64,000 nt of DNA from Trichuris trichiura (Eukaryota; Nematoda; Enoplea; Trichinellida; Trichuridae): the NCBI GenBank assembly GCA_037903355.1, contig JBAJFE010000050.1, positions 1,116,001 through 1,180,000 on the forward strand, read 5' to 3'. This document shows positions 23,854 through 40,100 of this stretch, one piece after another. Within the stretch, counting starts at the first letter, position 1. Each line of letters starts with the position of its first letter. The notes beneath the pieces were generated by a model. The model did not search any database. It was not told where the DNA came from and worked only from the letters and a program-made list of their open reading frames with translations. A program made the translations under genes and the position numbers.

Positions 23854-24756
23854 TTAAGGTCTTCCCGGATTTTCCCAGTTGTACGAGGCGTTCGATTCGT
23901 ACGGAAAACTGCATACTGGAGGGGGACGCATTTCCCAGTGGTTCTTGCGAACTTCGTCGTAGGCAATTGCATGAAGGTAGGGCACTCTGTTGACCAACTT
24001 TTGCCATCTAAACGTTGGCATTCCGCCCGTACCTCTGTAACGGTTGAACATATCAAAATTGGGCGCGTGCGTGATGAATAGCACCGTTGCGCCGGTTGGT
24101 ATGCTGTCCATAATATAGCGCATCGTGTCAACGCAGCGTTGGTTGAAGCCTTCAAAGGTCTCATTGTAGGCGATGCTGTTTCCCTGTTTGAAGCATTTGT
24201 AACTCATATCGATTGGCAATCCGCCTTTTGCTAAATCTTGCTCGGCGATGAACCTAGGAGTTGGACTGCCGGTATTGAATTGCCATTCGAATAGGCCTCC
24301 TTCAATCTTGACTTTCAGCGTGTCCATCTTGTTCACCTTCTGATAACCTTCAATGAATCTGCCCGCCGTCTGAACGCAGCGAAGCGCCGGAGAAGAGAAA
24401 ACGTACTCTATTGCAACGTTAAGGTGTGCATACTCAGCCCCAATGGCTGCCGCGGTCTTATGACCCATATTAGTTAACGGAGGGTCAGCTTGCCAATCCT
24501 GCTTCGAGGTATTAATGTCTTCATGCCTCTGAGGAAGTTTCTCCGGCATATTTAGGTCAAATTGTACGTATCGGTCGCCTCCATTCGGAAAACCGAGTTG
24601 GACGAAATCAGGATAAACGTCGTCACACTTTTCGCTATGACGCATAATGATCACACGCCTATGGGCTACCATTCTGTCACTTCTGCTCGACGACTGACGA
24701 CTATTCTCTAGCACTTGATCCAATGCATTCTCTGCTGGACGGTTTTGTTTTGCCAT
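23854..24756 (-). CDS. UBASH3/STS-like histidine phosphatase (phosphoglycerate-mutase fold), 300 aa
   Basis: A single-exon gene, unlike all other genes here. The protein is a branch-1 histidine phosphatase resembling the catalytic C-terminal domain of UBASH3A/B (STS) proteins and invertebrate ecdysteroid-phosphate phosphatases. Visible motifs: the nucleophile motif VIIMRHSEKCD (the family usually has RHGE, here RHSE) about 35 residues from the start; SSPALRCVQTA, typical of UBASH3; GGLFEW; TFEGFNQRC; and the second catalytic histidine in VLFITHAPNFD. There is no UBA or SH3 domain, so it is a stand-alone phosphatase. Substrate unknown; phosphotyrosine, steroid phosphate and other small phosphates are all possible. 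The ATG at 24756 is preceded about 25 bases upstream by a TTCTTAG acceptor-like site. Absence of introns may mean retrocopy origin or simple intron loss. Confidence 0.88.
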   Translation of the reverse strand: MAKQNRPAENALDQVLENSRQSSSRSDRMVAHRRVIIMRHSEKCDDVYPDFVQLGFPNGGDRYVQFDLNMPEKLPQRHEDINTSKQDWQADPPLTNMGHKTAAAIGAEYAHLNVAIEYVFSSPALRCVQTAGRFIEGYQKVNKMDTLKVKIEGGLFEWQFNTGSPTPRFIAEQDLAKGGLPIDMSYKCFKQGNSIAYNETFEGFNQRCVDTMRYIMDSIPTGATVLFITHAPNFDMFNRYRGTGGMPTFRWQKLVNRVPYLHAIAYDEVRKNHWEMRPPPVCSFPYESNASYNWENPGRP

Positions 24757-29728
<4,972 letters not shown>

Positions 29729-31453
29729 AAGGAGTCTCGTTTATTTGTCCGCCGGTTGTTCGGTGCAATACGTTTTCGACTGGATGTTCCTCGTACAATT
29801 CAGACGTCGTTTATTAAAGCTTATGTCTAAAACCATCAGGTCAACCACTGCGACGTGCTCATCGTACGTGTTTTGCCAAACGAACCCACTAGACATCTTC
29901 CGGCTTACGCATAATGAAGGGTCAGGGTACCCGTAGAGAGTCAGCTGGAAATGCGAATCAATCGTCTTTCATGTTGCAACACGTATAATAGCTTCAATTC
30001 ACCATGTTAATCCAGGCATGCAAAAGCGGAAGCGTTGTGGTCTTTTGGTCAGACTACATCTAACTATCTTTGCTAATCCTCTTATCTCAATAAGCAAAGC
30101 GGCAACTCGCATTATGCGATTCAGACACGGATGACATGCTGCGCTACAATAACTGTCGCTACGGGAGGGCAACAGTAATAATAAGAAGCGTTTTGTAATT
30201 ATGACCGACTTAGGACCATTACACGTGGCTGAAAGGTCGAACCATTCTTTCCAGCACATACGGCAAATATCACAAAACGATCCGCGAGTTTTCAAAGTCG
30301 CATTAACGGCCTTCGCAGTAACTACACTGTCAGCCGTATTTCATGTTAAGCGAATTTACTACGAGTATTCGGAGATGACTTGGACATGCCAGCAAAAAAA
30401 TGAGCTACTAAATGTAGCATATTGCGCCAAAGTTGAATCGACAATCCCACACGCCATTCAATATCGTGAAAAATATACGGGAAAGGGCGATTTTGAAAGT
30501 TGATGTTCCATGGAGCATTTACAGAACGCTAGGATCAGTGGAGTTGGCGCGAAATGGACACTGCCTGAAAATCGTTCCTTCATCATTCAAGTAAGCCACT
30601 GCTTAGTCAAGCGACTATAAAAAGGTATACTTGCAAGTTAAAGAAGAATTATCCCGTGGAGGTTGAAAAGCGCAAAATACCGCCTACAATAGGTACATAG
30701 AAAAAAAAGATAGGAACGACTAGCTTGGACGCAAGTTTATAAAGCATTAAAGATTCTCAGGTAACGTTAGCTACAGTTACCTTTCGTCGCATTCAAAAAT
30801 TTATGTTAGTCGATCTTAAGTAGTTACGCTCGCGCGGTTTGCTTTTGCTTTCTTTTCAAACTTTTAAGCGTCCGTTTATCTCACGTGGAGTTTGCGGCAC
30901 AGGATAAAATGTGAGGCTAAAAAGAGGCTTAAGCCGGCTTTTCCCGCCACCTGACAATTATTTCTGAATCCGTATTCGTTGAAGTTGCTTAAATTAGAAA
31001 TATCACTGATTAGCGGCGGGAAACTAGGCTGAATTTTTTTTAAAGCTGAAGGAGCGAACCATTCGAAAAGCGTTCGTTCTCGAGTGAACTTTAAAATAAA
31101 GAAAACCAACTGTTTCAAACCCCATAAAACACGCACAGGTTCGTGATAGTTTACCTCGACCTTAATGACGCGCTGCTCTGCCATCTTGCCGCCAAAAGTG
31201 ACTGGCCATTTCTTCTTCTGGATTAGTAAGTAGGCAATAGGAAAAGCTTAATATATTAACAATGCAGGACAACAAAGGACGATCCTTTCCATTCCAATTT
31301 GGTTCTTGTAGAAGTTAAAACCTTTTGCAAAATTTTGATTCGAAGTCACGTGCAAAAATTGAGAAAAAATTAACGACGAATATCGAGACTCGGCCTTAGT
31401 GAACTGGGCTGCTGAAATGCATTTTCTACGCGTGCATTGTCGGGATGCCAGAC
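29729..31453. other. Intergenic region, no recognised gene
   Basis: ORFs at 30201-30503 (+) and 29999-30295 (-) overlap on opposite strands, and neither resembles a known protein. A minus-strand ORF at 30876-31184 begins plausibly (MAEQRVIKVEV) but has no identifiable continuation. Confidence 0.4.
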
Positions 31454-31516
31454 GATCGTGTGGCAGCGCGTCGGTCTACGGAACCGAAGGTCGCAAGTTC
31501 GAATCCTGCGGCAATG
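31454..31516 (+). pseudogene. tRNA-Arg(ACG) remnant
   Basis: It keeps the anticodon arm TCGGTCTACGGAACCGA (loop CTACGGA, anticodon ACG) and a T arm with GTTCGAATCC. The D arm has lost about nine bases and the acceptor stem no longer pairs. It resembles the two intact copies at 32387-32459 and 33020-33092 and is probably a decayed third copy. Confidence 0.7.
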
Positions 31517-31616
31517 GCAATAGCCACCAAAACTATTGAATACAAGTTTTAAAAAATTTACATATTTCAATCTTCTGATACGGAAAAGAGTAATCATTTA
31601 TTATACGTACGCCAAG

Positions 31617-31722
31617 GACGGAATCAATTTCTGCGCAGCATTCGGAGTCGCCTGTGCTCCGTTATTGGCAAACGGAGCGGGGCAGCTCCGGAAGCTGCGC
31701 GGGAATTGATCCCGTTTTCGGA
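31617..31722. repeat. Imperfect hairpin with nested stem-loop
   Basis: GGAATCAATTTCTGCGCAGC faces GCTGCGCGGGAATTGATCC. Inside, CTCCGTTATTGGCAAACGGAG forms its own small hairpin. It is compact, G+C-rich compared with its surroundings, and resembles the ends of a small inverted-repeat element. Function unknown. Confidence 0.55.
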
Positions 31723-32289
31723 GAATGCATAAATAAATGGTTACTGCTCTTTATCAAACGAATGAACTTTGAAAAGGCGTTAAAACGAAGCCTGATTTCA
31801 AGTTGCTTATTGATACAATGATGATCAGGATCAGTCGCACGTCAAGTTAAAATCTCAACTTTTGTTTGCCTTCGCAAGAGCAATCGCTGCAACAGATATT
31901 TCGGTGATCTAAGTTTTTCATTCTTCAATTATGCGCTGCATCTTTCCTCCAACAGTACTGAAGGCGTAAAGTTTCGGGCAATGAACTTGTTCCCGAACAT
32001 TCCAGTGCAACTGTGGTTCGGACAAACACAGTAAACGTTAACCGCCGTACCCAACCATAAATTTTGAATAACGAGACAAAGTTGTACAGTTTCAGTTAAG
32101 CAAAGTGTATTTGAATAGAAGCCACTTCTTGACTGTTCGTTCAATTTTCGCTGTCTTATAATATTCGCCTCAGTTGCGGGAAGTATGCACAGACAAACCT
32201 CCAACCAGTCAAAGCATTGTCAACCATTGTAGAACCCTTCATTAAAATACGTCTCATCTTAATTATTCACTTTCGGCTGGGTAAAGTTT

Positions 32290-32465
32290 GTTCTCTAACT
32301 ACAAACGCCTTTTCCGACGAGGATTTGTACATTTGTCGGCGTAGCCATGTTTTCGCTGAAGGAACCGTGAGTAAATAATGAATATACGACCGCGGCAGGA
32401 TTCGAACCTGCAATCTTCGGTTCCGTAGACCGACGCGTTATCCGTTGCGCCACGCGGCCACACTT
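32290..32465 (-). repeat. Left arm of tRNA-containing inverted duplication
   Basis: This segment, including a tRNA-Arg gene and about 100 bp of its 3' flank, is repeated in inverse orientation at 33015-33190. Shared flank words include GAGTAAATAATG, CATGTTTTCGCTGA, GATTTGT.CATTTGTC and AAACGCCTT. The arms are separated by about 550 bp containing ATT microsatellite and a nested inverted repeat. Confidence 0.8.
32387..32459 (-). tRNA. tRNA-Arg(ACG)
   Basis: Seventy-three bases that fold as a standard cloverleaf. The acceptor stem GGCCGCG pairs with CGCGGTC (one G-T). The anticodon stem TCGGT/ACCGA encloses the loop CTACGGA with anticodon ACG (reads CGU arginine codons). The T arm is GCAGG-TTCGAAT-CCTGC. 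The A box TGGCGCAACGG and B box GGTTCGAATCC are intact. It is identical to the copy at 33020-33092 and transcribed away from it. Confidence 0.93.
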
Positions 32466-32588
32466 ACATACGCCATTGTTTTTTCTATCGCTAAGCAAGC
32501 TAAGCGCTTTTCATGACTTCTCAGATCCCGTTATCAACGAAGAACTTCGGTTGGTGAAATAATGAGGTCGGCGAGAAGACACTGAGCG

Positions 32589-32654
32589 AAAGTTTGGCTA
32601 CTTTATACAAATGTATTATTATTATTATTATTCTTTTTTCTTTTTTCTTCGTAC

Positions 32655-32701
<47 letters not shown>

Positions 32702-32738
32702 TGTTGTTGTTTTTCGTTGGTACAAAGTAGCCAAACGT
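32589..32738. repeat. Inverted repeat tipped with ATT microsatellite
   Basis: GTTTGGCTACTTTATACAAA at 32590-32609 and TTGGTACAAAGTAGCCAAAC ending near 32737 are inverted copies. Between them lie two ATT runs (about 32614-32634 and 32656-32701). The structure would be a stem with an A/T-rich loop, placed between the two divergent tRNA-Arg genes. Confidence 0.75.
32656..32701 (+). repeat. ATT microsatellite
   Basis: About fifteen uninterrupted ATT units inside the loop of the surrounding inverted repeat. The reading frames through it give poly-Ile or poly-Asn and are not genes. Confidence 0.95.
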
Positions 32739-33014
32739 CCGCTTACTGTACTCCCATCGTTCCCATCATTTTGCATTCTCAACCTATTCGCTGAAAATGC
32801 CATCTCAGAAATCTTGAAAAGCACACAGTTTTCTTCTCGAGACACAGAGGTTACTTGACTACGTACGACCTTATAAAAGACTTCACTGCAATTATGGCAG
32901 TTGTCATTTAACTGCTGTGAGCTATTAGCAGTCTTTTAACACGCTATTGATATATGCCGCTAAGGAACACCAGTGTCCCTTCTCTCGCATGTAAACAGAA
33001 CATAGGCACACAGA

Positions 33015-33190
33015 ATGACGGCCGCGTGGCGCAACGGATAACGCGTCGGTCTACGGAACCGAAGATTGCAGGTTCGAATCCTGCCGCGGTCGTATATCCA
33101 TTATTTACTCACAGTTCCGTCAGCGAAAACATGTCTATGTTGACAAATGCACAAATCTTAGTCGGACAAGGCGTTTATAGTTCCTGAACA
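33015..33190 (+). repeat. Right arm of tRNA-containing inverted duplication
   Basis: Inverse partner of 32290-32465. It carries the second tRNA-Arg copy followed by the shared 3' flank, with an estimated 80-90 percent identity outside the tRNA by eye. Neither copy shows a T-run terminator directly after the tRNA. Confidence 0.8.
33020..33092 (+). tRNA. tRNA-Arg(ACG)
   Basis: Second intact copy, identical in sequence to the minus-strand gene at 32387-32459, with cloverleaf, ACG anticodon and both internal promoter boxes. The sequence after the discriminator base (GTATATCCATTATTTAC) has only short T runs, so the pol III termination point is unclear. Confidence 0.93.
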
Positions 33191-33250
33191 GGTTGTATCA
33201 GGCCGATGATACCCCAAACTATTCACAGAGGGACAAATTCTAAAGAAGAA

Positions 33251-33271
33251 ATTATTATTATTATTATTATT
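33251..33271 (+). repeat. Short ATT microsatellite
   Basis: Seven ATT units just outside the left arm of the inverted repeat at 33290-33672, mirrored by the much longer ATT run beyond the right arm. Confidence 0.9.
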
Positions 33272-33289
33272 CTTAGACATGGGCATGTT

Positions 33290-33672
33290 TTTCATGCTTT
33301 TGACAGATCTTCTACGGCTTTTCCCGTTTTTTCTGTGCGATAGTTGGTATCTGTAGTTAGACGAAACAATTGCTCTACCAGCGAATGGATGAGCGACTAT
33401 TAGGAAAAATTCAGAAATAATAAACTCTGCTTTTTCACTCAGAGCTTTCGGAATGCTCCGTTTCGTAATTTGCTTATATACGGTGTTCTATCATCCATCT
33501 CACTGACGATGGAACTAGAGCGTTCCGAAAGCTCTGAACAAAAGCTGAGTGTATTTATTTTGAAGTTTTTCTAATAATTGCTCATCCATCCATTGGTAGA
33601 GCAACTGTTTCGTCTAATTATAGATACCAACCGTCACACAGAAAAAAAAACAGGAAAAGCTGTAGATCTACC
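33290..33672. repeat. Long inverted repeat centred near 33490
   Basis: Left arm about 33305-33475, right arm about 33512-33672. GACGAAACAATTGCTCTACCA (about 33360) faces its near-complement TGGTAGAGCAACTGTTTCGTC (about 33593), and AGAGCTTTCGGAATGCTC faces GAGCGTTCCGAAAGCTCT. A partial third copy in left-arm orientation lies at 33780-33905. ATT microsatellites flank both sides, so the repeat resembles a foldback element that inserted into, or created, the ATT tracts. Confidence 0.75.
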
Positions 33673-33675
33673 AAA

Positions 33676-33676
<1 letters not shown>

Positions 33677-33756
<80 letters not shown>
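33677..33756 (+). repeat. Long ATT microsatellite, about 27 units
   Basis: Uninterrupted ATT run of 80 bp, the longest in the window, between the inverted repeat and its partial third copy. Confidence 0.97.
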
Positions 33757-33779
33757 CGTAAAGGTCGCCTACGTCTCCT

Positions 33780-33905
33780 TCCACCTTTGTGTTGGTACCT
33801 TTAATTAAACGAAACAATTGCTCTGCCAACGGATGGATGAGCGATTATCAGGAAAATTCAGAATTAATGTGTACTCAGCTCTTGAGCTTTTAAAACGTTC
33901 TGAGG
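33780..33905 (+). repeat. Partial third copy of the 33290 repeat
   Basis: Shares ACGAAACAATTGCTCTGCCA, GGATGGATGAGCGATTAT and GGAAAATTCAGAA with the left arm of 33290-33672, in the same orientation. Confidence 0.65.
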
Positions 33906-36900
33906 TAATAGTGAAGTTGGAGCTTTTACAACTTTCTGAATGACTTTGCTATTTTGGTGTCGCTTAGTTGAGTTGGTGACCTCATTAATATTAACACTTC
34001 TTAACCGACAGTGATTAAGGCAGCTTACCTCCACTTGATCTCCAATACATATAGCCTTCGACTTTCACTTGGCTTGAAATGGAGAAATTGTCTCGCAGGT
34101 CCGACATTGGTAAATGCCTAAAAATTAGCCTTACATTCAAAAGTCCTTTCACATGACGATACGCAAATTACTAGTATTGAATACTGGTGGTTTCTTAAAA
34201 AAAGAAGCCCACTCGTATTAGCAATTACGGGCAATACAAAGGAAGACTTACCAATCAAAATATTAAGAGAAAAAAAATATTTTTATTTCCTTCCTTTCCA
34301 GCTGTCCGCTTGACGCCCAACAAGTAAACACTCGTAAACCAAGGGACGAAACTAGCGCCTCCTATTACAAAAAAATTCTCCTTTCAAGGTAAATAGAACA
34401 TCAGCGCAAATTTGCTAGACCAGTTTCTATACTTGCTATGAAAAAAACTGGCGAAACCACAAGTGCAACTTAAAGGTTGGGATACACCTGTCGGTTGCGC
34501 TTACGGTATGCAGAAATTACGTCAATAGTAAACAGGTTCGGTCACGTTGGTTCAAAAATGTTAAGGTAATCAATACTGGACGCTTTCAAGGTTGTTGGCC
34601 ACCTGTGAGCACCCAATGGAACGTCTTAATATAGCACAAAAGCGTACGAACAACTATTCCATCCGATGCAAAAGGTTAACGGCATTTTGTCGTCTCGCGG
34701 AATGCAATGTCGACAAACAGTAGCTAACTGAGCAACAGATGTTCTCTGTTGGCTCTTCGTGACATTTTGGTAATCAGTCACTTTTCAAAACAGGTGTCAG
34801 CTGCTGTTTTTCAACAATTAACTTAGACATTATGAGTCACTTACGAGTTGCATACTGTACAAGTTTTTCGTTTACTCTTTGCTTTGAACTGCAATTAAAA
34901 TATTAATACCTGACAAGTGTTTATGCTGCTACGTTTATGAACAAGCTATGTTGGTCCATTTCCGAACCTTCGCGTCGGCATAACAAAGTCCTTGTTTAAT
35001 AATGCCCTCAGAAAGCATTGCCATTCCAGCGAGCCAAACAACTTTAGCCATGTCGCCGCCATTGAGAGCAAAGGACAGTTTTCGCAGGTCATTGACGTAC
35101 AAAAAGTTGCGACTGTCTGAAACTATACGCCATTCGTTGAGACGCAACTACGTTAATGCTTTTCCAAAATGGGAAAGTTAGCACAAGAATTCGACATTAG
35201 GCGAATCGCTTTGCTTGCCCGGACGACCTGATCGCATAAAAAGCGAACCAATCCTTCAAAGAAGTGCCTTTGAATTCGAACAGCGCAAATCGATCTCATT
35301 CATCTTCGATAGCATCGCCGTTCCATGCATGATTGATGGTCGATCTGATAAGTTCCTTTTGTCATCCCAAGAATGAAAATTGGCCGCGTCGGTTAACCAT
35401 GCGGCAGTGTTCGGCGGGAACGCGAGATACGCCTAACCAGTTTTCAACGTACGAAGCACGCGTCGCTATTGATACTACATTCAACGCCGACTGCTTATGT
35501 CTACATCATTATGCTTCTTCTGTATAAAGACAACAGCCTTAAGTCTTCTTATGGAGAACCATCGCTTCTTCGGTCTGCTTGGTGATGGTAAGTTGGCTTC
35601 ACAGGTTTTCTACCAACTAACATTGGACTAAGTTACGTAAAACAACGTAAGTTTCGCAACAGTTTTTTGTGTCACTTTTTTTTATCGGACGCCAAGGATC
35701 CGGCAGCATTTTTTTTAGCGATTCTGAAAAAAATGAAACAAATCTGATTAACAACCGAGTTTCATTTGCGTTATTTGGTGGACAGCGTTTAAAAATGCTT
35801 GCGGAACGCTTAGACCTACAGTACCCCTGTGTACGCAGGTTGCGTAACAAGTAAACTATGTTCTCGGCTGCACTATTCGAAATCACAATTGTAAAAGATA
35901 TTTAAAATTCACGTCTCTCTTCGCTTGATTTTTTTAGGCTGAAAATGTCTTGGCAAAAAAGCCACAGCGCGCTGGGAGCAAACGATCTGCCAGGATCGAA
36001 CTATGACGACCGGAAATCGACAGCGCATATTTGCACAGTCGGCTACGGTGTTTTCCTTCTGGCGAGCAGAAACGAGTTCTGGCTACACGGTCGTTACGGA
36101 TAAAGAGCAAAAGACGTATTTGCCCGCTGTCACGACAGGGCAAGCAAACTGTTAACAACGAAAGAGACAATTGAACAGTTCGCCCCGGGGAATAAAAGAT
36201 GAACTTTTGGTCGTCATCGATCACCTTGCGAAGGAAAAAGTGTCATTAAGGGGCAAACGTTGAAAACAGAATTGTCATTTCAGGGGAGGCCGTTACACGG
36301 TAGGGGGCATTCTTTGCCATTGCCTCCGACCGAGGCGAATGCCCAACGACGCGCCTTATTCGCCCAAACCTATTTTTTCAAAAGGCAAACATTGAAAATT
36401 TATATTATACTAAGTCTAAGCCGTGCGGAAGCGTTCCAGCCGGTTAGCAATGGGCAAAAGCTTGTTTTTGAGAAGTCGATTATTGCTGAAATTAAGAAAT
36501 AAAGGTAAATAAAATTTGGCGAAATGTAGGCAACAAGTAAATGAAATATTGCGCGCTGGATTCAATCGATCTTACGAGCAAAAGGCCAGAACGAAAATTG
36601 GCTGTTCGTCTTTTCAGCTTGCCGCTGGTGCCGCCCTCGGGTGTCCAAATGAATTTGCCGATGAAGAAATATACACTTACGCTTCGAAGTGGTCCAAAGT
36701 GTAAACAGGTGCTCTCGAATAGTGGGCGTGCGTCAAAATAACTCTCATTTACCGTAATAATCGCTAAACGATTTTCAGGTCTTATCAAGCACGTCAGCGC
36801 CACCATAGACCGACAGCAATGGTGTCGCCTTTGGTTGGCCTATTGTCGATTGTTTTGTTAAATTCGCCAACCGTTATCGTCGGCTGTAGGTTTGCTGTCA

Positions 36901-37106
36901 TTTCGCCTTTTGTCCAATTGTTTCTTGCTGCTTTTGGTCCGACGTTTCGTCGCGCCGTATTTTATTTTCTCCGACGTCGCGTGCACCCGCAATGGACGCG
37001 TCTTGGGCTACTTTTGTAGCTTTTTTCTGTCGGAGCGGTTTTTCTTTTCATTCCGACTGTTTGCCACGTTCGCTCTACCAATGGTCCTGCGAAAAACTGA
37101 TTTTAG
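33906..37106. other. Intergenic region, no recognised gene
   Basis: I recognise no conserved domain. A minus-strand ORF at 34935-35147 is coding-like in composition but has no partners. The last 300 bases include a hydrophobic frame from ATG 36819 (SPLVGLLSIVLLNS...). It could be an upstream exon giving the AKAP1-like protein a membrane anchor, but I found no splice pair that keeps frame. Confidence 0.4.
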
Positions 37107-40100
37107 ATGCATAACGGCGATTCAAGTGACGACCAAGGTTGGCATTGCCCCCCGGCGACGGGGGCTTCCGTATGCTCTCGAGGTGGAAGAAAACATTACC
37201 GCAGACAGCGATCCTGTAATCAAAGCAGCAAGAATAGCGGATACAAATCGTCGAATACATTAAAAGATGGGCATGCAACTGCTTCGGGAAAGGTGAATGG
37301 GACAGTAAACGGTATTAATCAAGGTATTCAGGTGAACGGTAAGCATTCGGCTTTCATTGACGATATCTTAGCATAATCTGTTTTTTTGTCTCGTTTAGGC
37401 TTTGCCGCCAATGGCTTTGCATCTTTACCGGAACAAGGAAGTCTTTACATAATCACAAGTCCAGCGGGAGTCGAATGGAGTTCCGTAAATAGGTTGAATG
37501 GCATTAACGGTGTATCTTCGAACGGAAATCTCTACAGCCCGTCCTGCATTAGCGAGGTAGGCAGCAGCTACCTTATCTCGCACTGTCTACGTCATCGCTT
37601 CGGTTATCTCTACCCGTCCGCAATACCATACGGTATGTCTGCTTTGTAACTGCAGTCGTCGTCATCAAAAGAACGTCCGCCTACTTCCTTCGGCGCTTCT
37701 TTAAGACACGAACACAGATTTTCGATTGATTGCGACGGAAATGGAAGAAAATAATGGCATTTAGCCAAGACGGCCCAATTTTGTCGTTAGCTTTTTGCGG
37801 GTTGCCCCGTAACGTCGTCATACGTATCGTAGTCTGTCTCGTTATTGAGAATCGTCTGCGCGCCAATACTTTAAATCGAAGGCACTTAGTTTTTGTGTGC
37901 CTACGACGTCACTAGCAAATACCATCTCTAATCTAGCCGAAGCCATTAGTTAATGAACCAATGCTTCAACGTAGTTTCACTCCTCTTTCTGTATGTAGGA
38001 TAGGTGAGAGGTTTTAGAATACTGTAATCTCTAGCTGAATGTTTATTTGAAAGTTTCGTCTTGGCTGTTGCGTGCCGGTTTGTGACAACAACGTATTGGT
38101 TGCTGGTTAAATAGTAAAAGCGTGCGCTGGCCATCCGCCGACGCCTCACGTTTTTGTACTTTCAGTCTTCTTTGGATGGAAGCGTCCAGTGCGCTACGAT
38201 GAGTGCCAACTCGGCTCTGGCCAGCCCTGTTCAGCAAGCGCTGCTTGCAACGCCCATTTACAATTTTGAACTCCCCAACGACCTAGTTGGCTTGTTGATT
38301 GGGCGCCATGGCGCCCACGTGCAGTATCTAGAAGAGATTACCGGCGCCAGCATATCCGTCTACAATCATGCCTCCTTCCCTAAAAGTCGACTTTGCGCCA
38401 TTGAAGGTAATTGTTTTTCTTGGTGGCCGATCGGTTTATTATTTTTTTTGCAAAATCTCTTCCGGGTGACGTGCAAACTTACAGTTTATTCATTTTTTAA
38501 TGCTCAGGTATTAAGGCTACTGTAATTCACTCGCGCTTTTGTTTTTTTGCAGAAAGAATTGCAGAAATACTTCCCGTAACAAAATAAAAGGCTGATCGCA
38601 TCGCGACAAGATGACTCACTTGAATTAAAGTCGCTTTTATTTTACTAATACAGCGCGTATAAGGTAATTGGCCCATTGAATTCTTTGAAAATGGCCATTG
38701 CTAGGAAACGCGGAATGCTATTCAGTGTCATCGCTATTTAGTTTCAGGTTAGTTTGACAAAGGATTTTTTGCAAGAGCGTTTTAACAGCGCAGACTAGTC
38801 GGAACCTCATTTTTCCTCTTCCCAGCGCGCGTCACGATGCTGCTTGTTTATGCTGCGACTGGAAAAATAGAATATGCCTTTTCGCGAGCTTAGGAAGGTA
38901 GAAAAGATTGGCTGATATGTCTTGACCGTCTCTTGCATGCCGTATGAAGCGTTTATGACAAAGTTTAAAAAATCTGTCAAACTTTCGTCTTCAGAACCTT
39001 AGATTCCATTGTTTTGGCTTTCCATTGGCGACGCGTTTAATTGGTCCAAAGGCTAAGTGTTTCAGTGAGACCTCGCTAATTTTAGGCGGGAAACAAACGG
39101 ATCTCAATGCGCAAAACCTTACAAGCACCAATCACGCATTGATCCATGGTTTCGGATGAGTCAGCCGTTGTCGGGAGGCGGGGATTCTAGAAAACATGTC
39201 CGCTAGCATTGAAAACGTGGTGTCTTGGTACGGGACCATATATTTTCATAATGAAAAAACTTTATTACGGAACGGTTCCCGTTTATGTATATAAAAGAGA
39301 CTCCGGAGCTTTCGGGTCATTCGAGACCTGTCATCAATGGTCTTAAGTTGTAAATATGATTTTTGGCAGCGAATGCCATCTATCGTTTCCGAGGATTTTA
39401 AAGCGGGCATGTTTAAAGTTTTCCGTTGGTAGGTTTTCGCATTTGAGTCTGTCAGCGCAATTCTTTTTCTTGTTCCGTATGGCTTCTAGATTGTGTCTTC
39501 GTTGGTTGTTTCGAGCATTCTTTTTTGTTGTTGAATCGCTGTTTTTTCATATTGCATTCATTTTTCTTTTTCTTTCTTTCTTCTTTTTTCTTTTTCTTTC
39601 TTTGTTTCATATATATTTCAATTTCATCCATTTCTATTTGTTCTAATTATTTGTTTTCTCTTCTTTCCCGGTTTTTGTGTTTCATCCGTTGAGTGAGCAA
39701 CAATTGTGACGCGGTATAATTGTTGCTCACTCAACGGATGAAATACAAAAACCGGGAAAGAAGAGAAAACAAATAATTAGAACAAATAGAAATGGATAAA
39801 ATTGAAATATATATGAAACAAAGAAAGAAAAAGAAAAAGGAAAAAGAAGAAAGAAAGAAAAAGAAAAATGAATGCAATATGGAACAAGAAAAAGAATTGC
39901 GCTGACAGACTCAAATGCGAAAACCTACCAACGGAAAACTTCAAAAATGCCCGCTTTAAAATCCTCGGAAACGATAGATGGCATTCGCTGCCAAAAATCA
40001 TATTTACAACTTAAGACCGCTGATGACGGGTCTCGAATGACCCGAAAGCTCCGGAGTCTCTTTTCTATATACATAAACGGGAACCGATCCGTAATAAAGT

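Noticed and set aside
30201..30503. 100-codon ORF with a hydrophobic stretch
   Set aside because: No homologue recognised, an overlapping antisense ORF of similar length, no splice partners.
32295..32498. ORF with VAQRITRRSTEPKIAGSN-type translation
   Set aside because: This is the translation of the tRNA-Arg gene, seen on both copies, a common false protein.
38553..38575. Micro-exon after the KH exon of the AKAP1-like gene
   Set aside because: It fits phase but gives no KH-like sequence. Joining 38406 directly to 41279 completes the KH domain (EGSRNAINACLRMIRKRFP).
39356..40001. Two similar ORFs on opposite strands that could look like a gene pair
   Set aside because: They are the two arms of one inverted repeat, rich in Phe/Leu from T-rich DNA; no gene.
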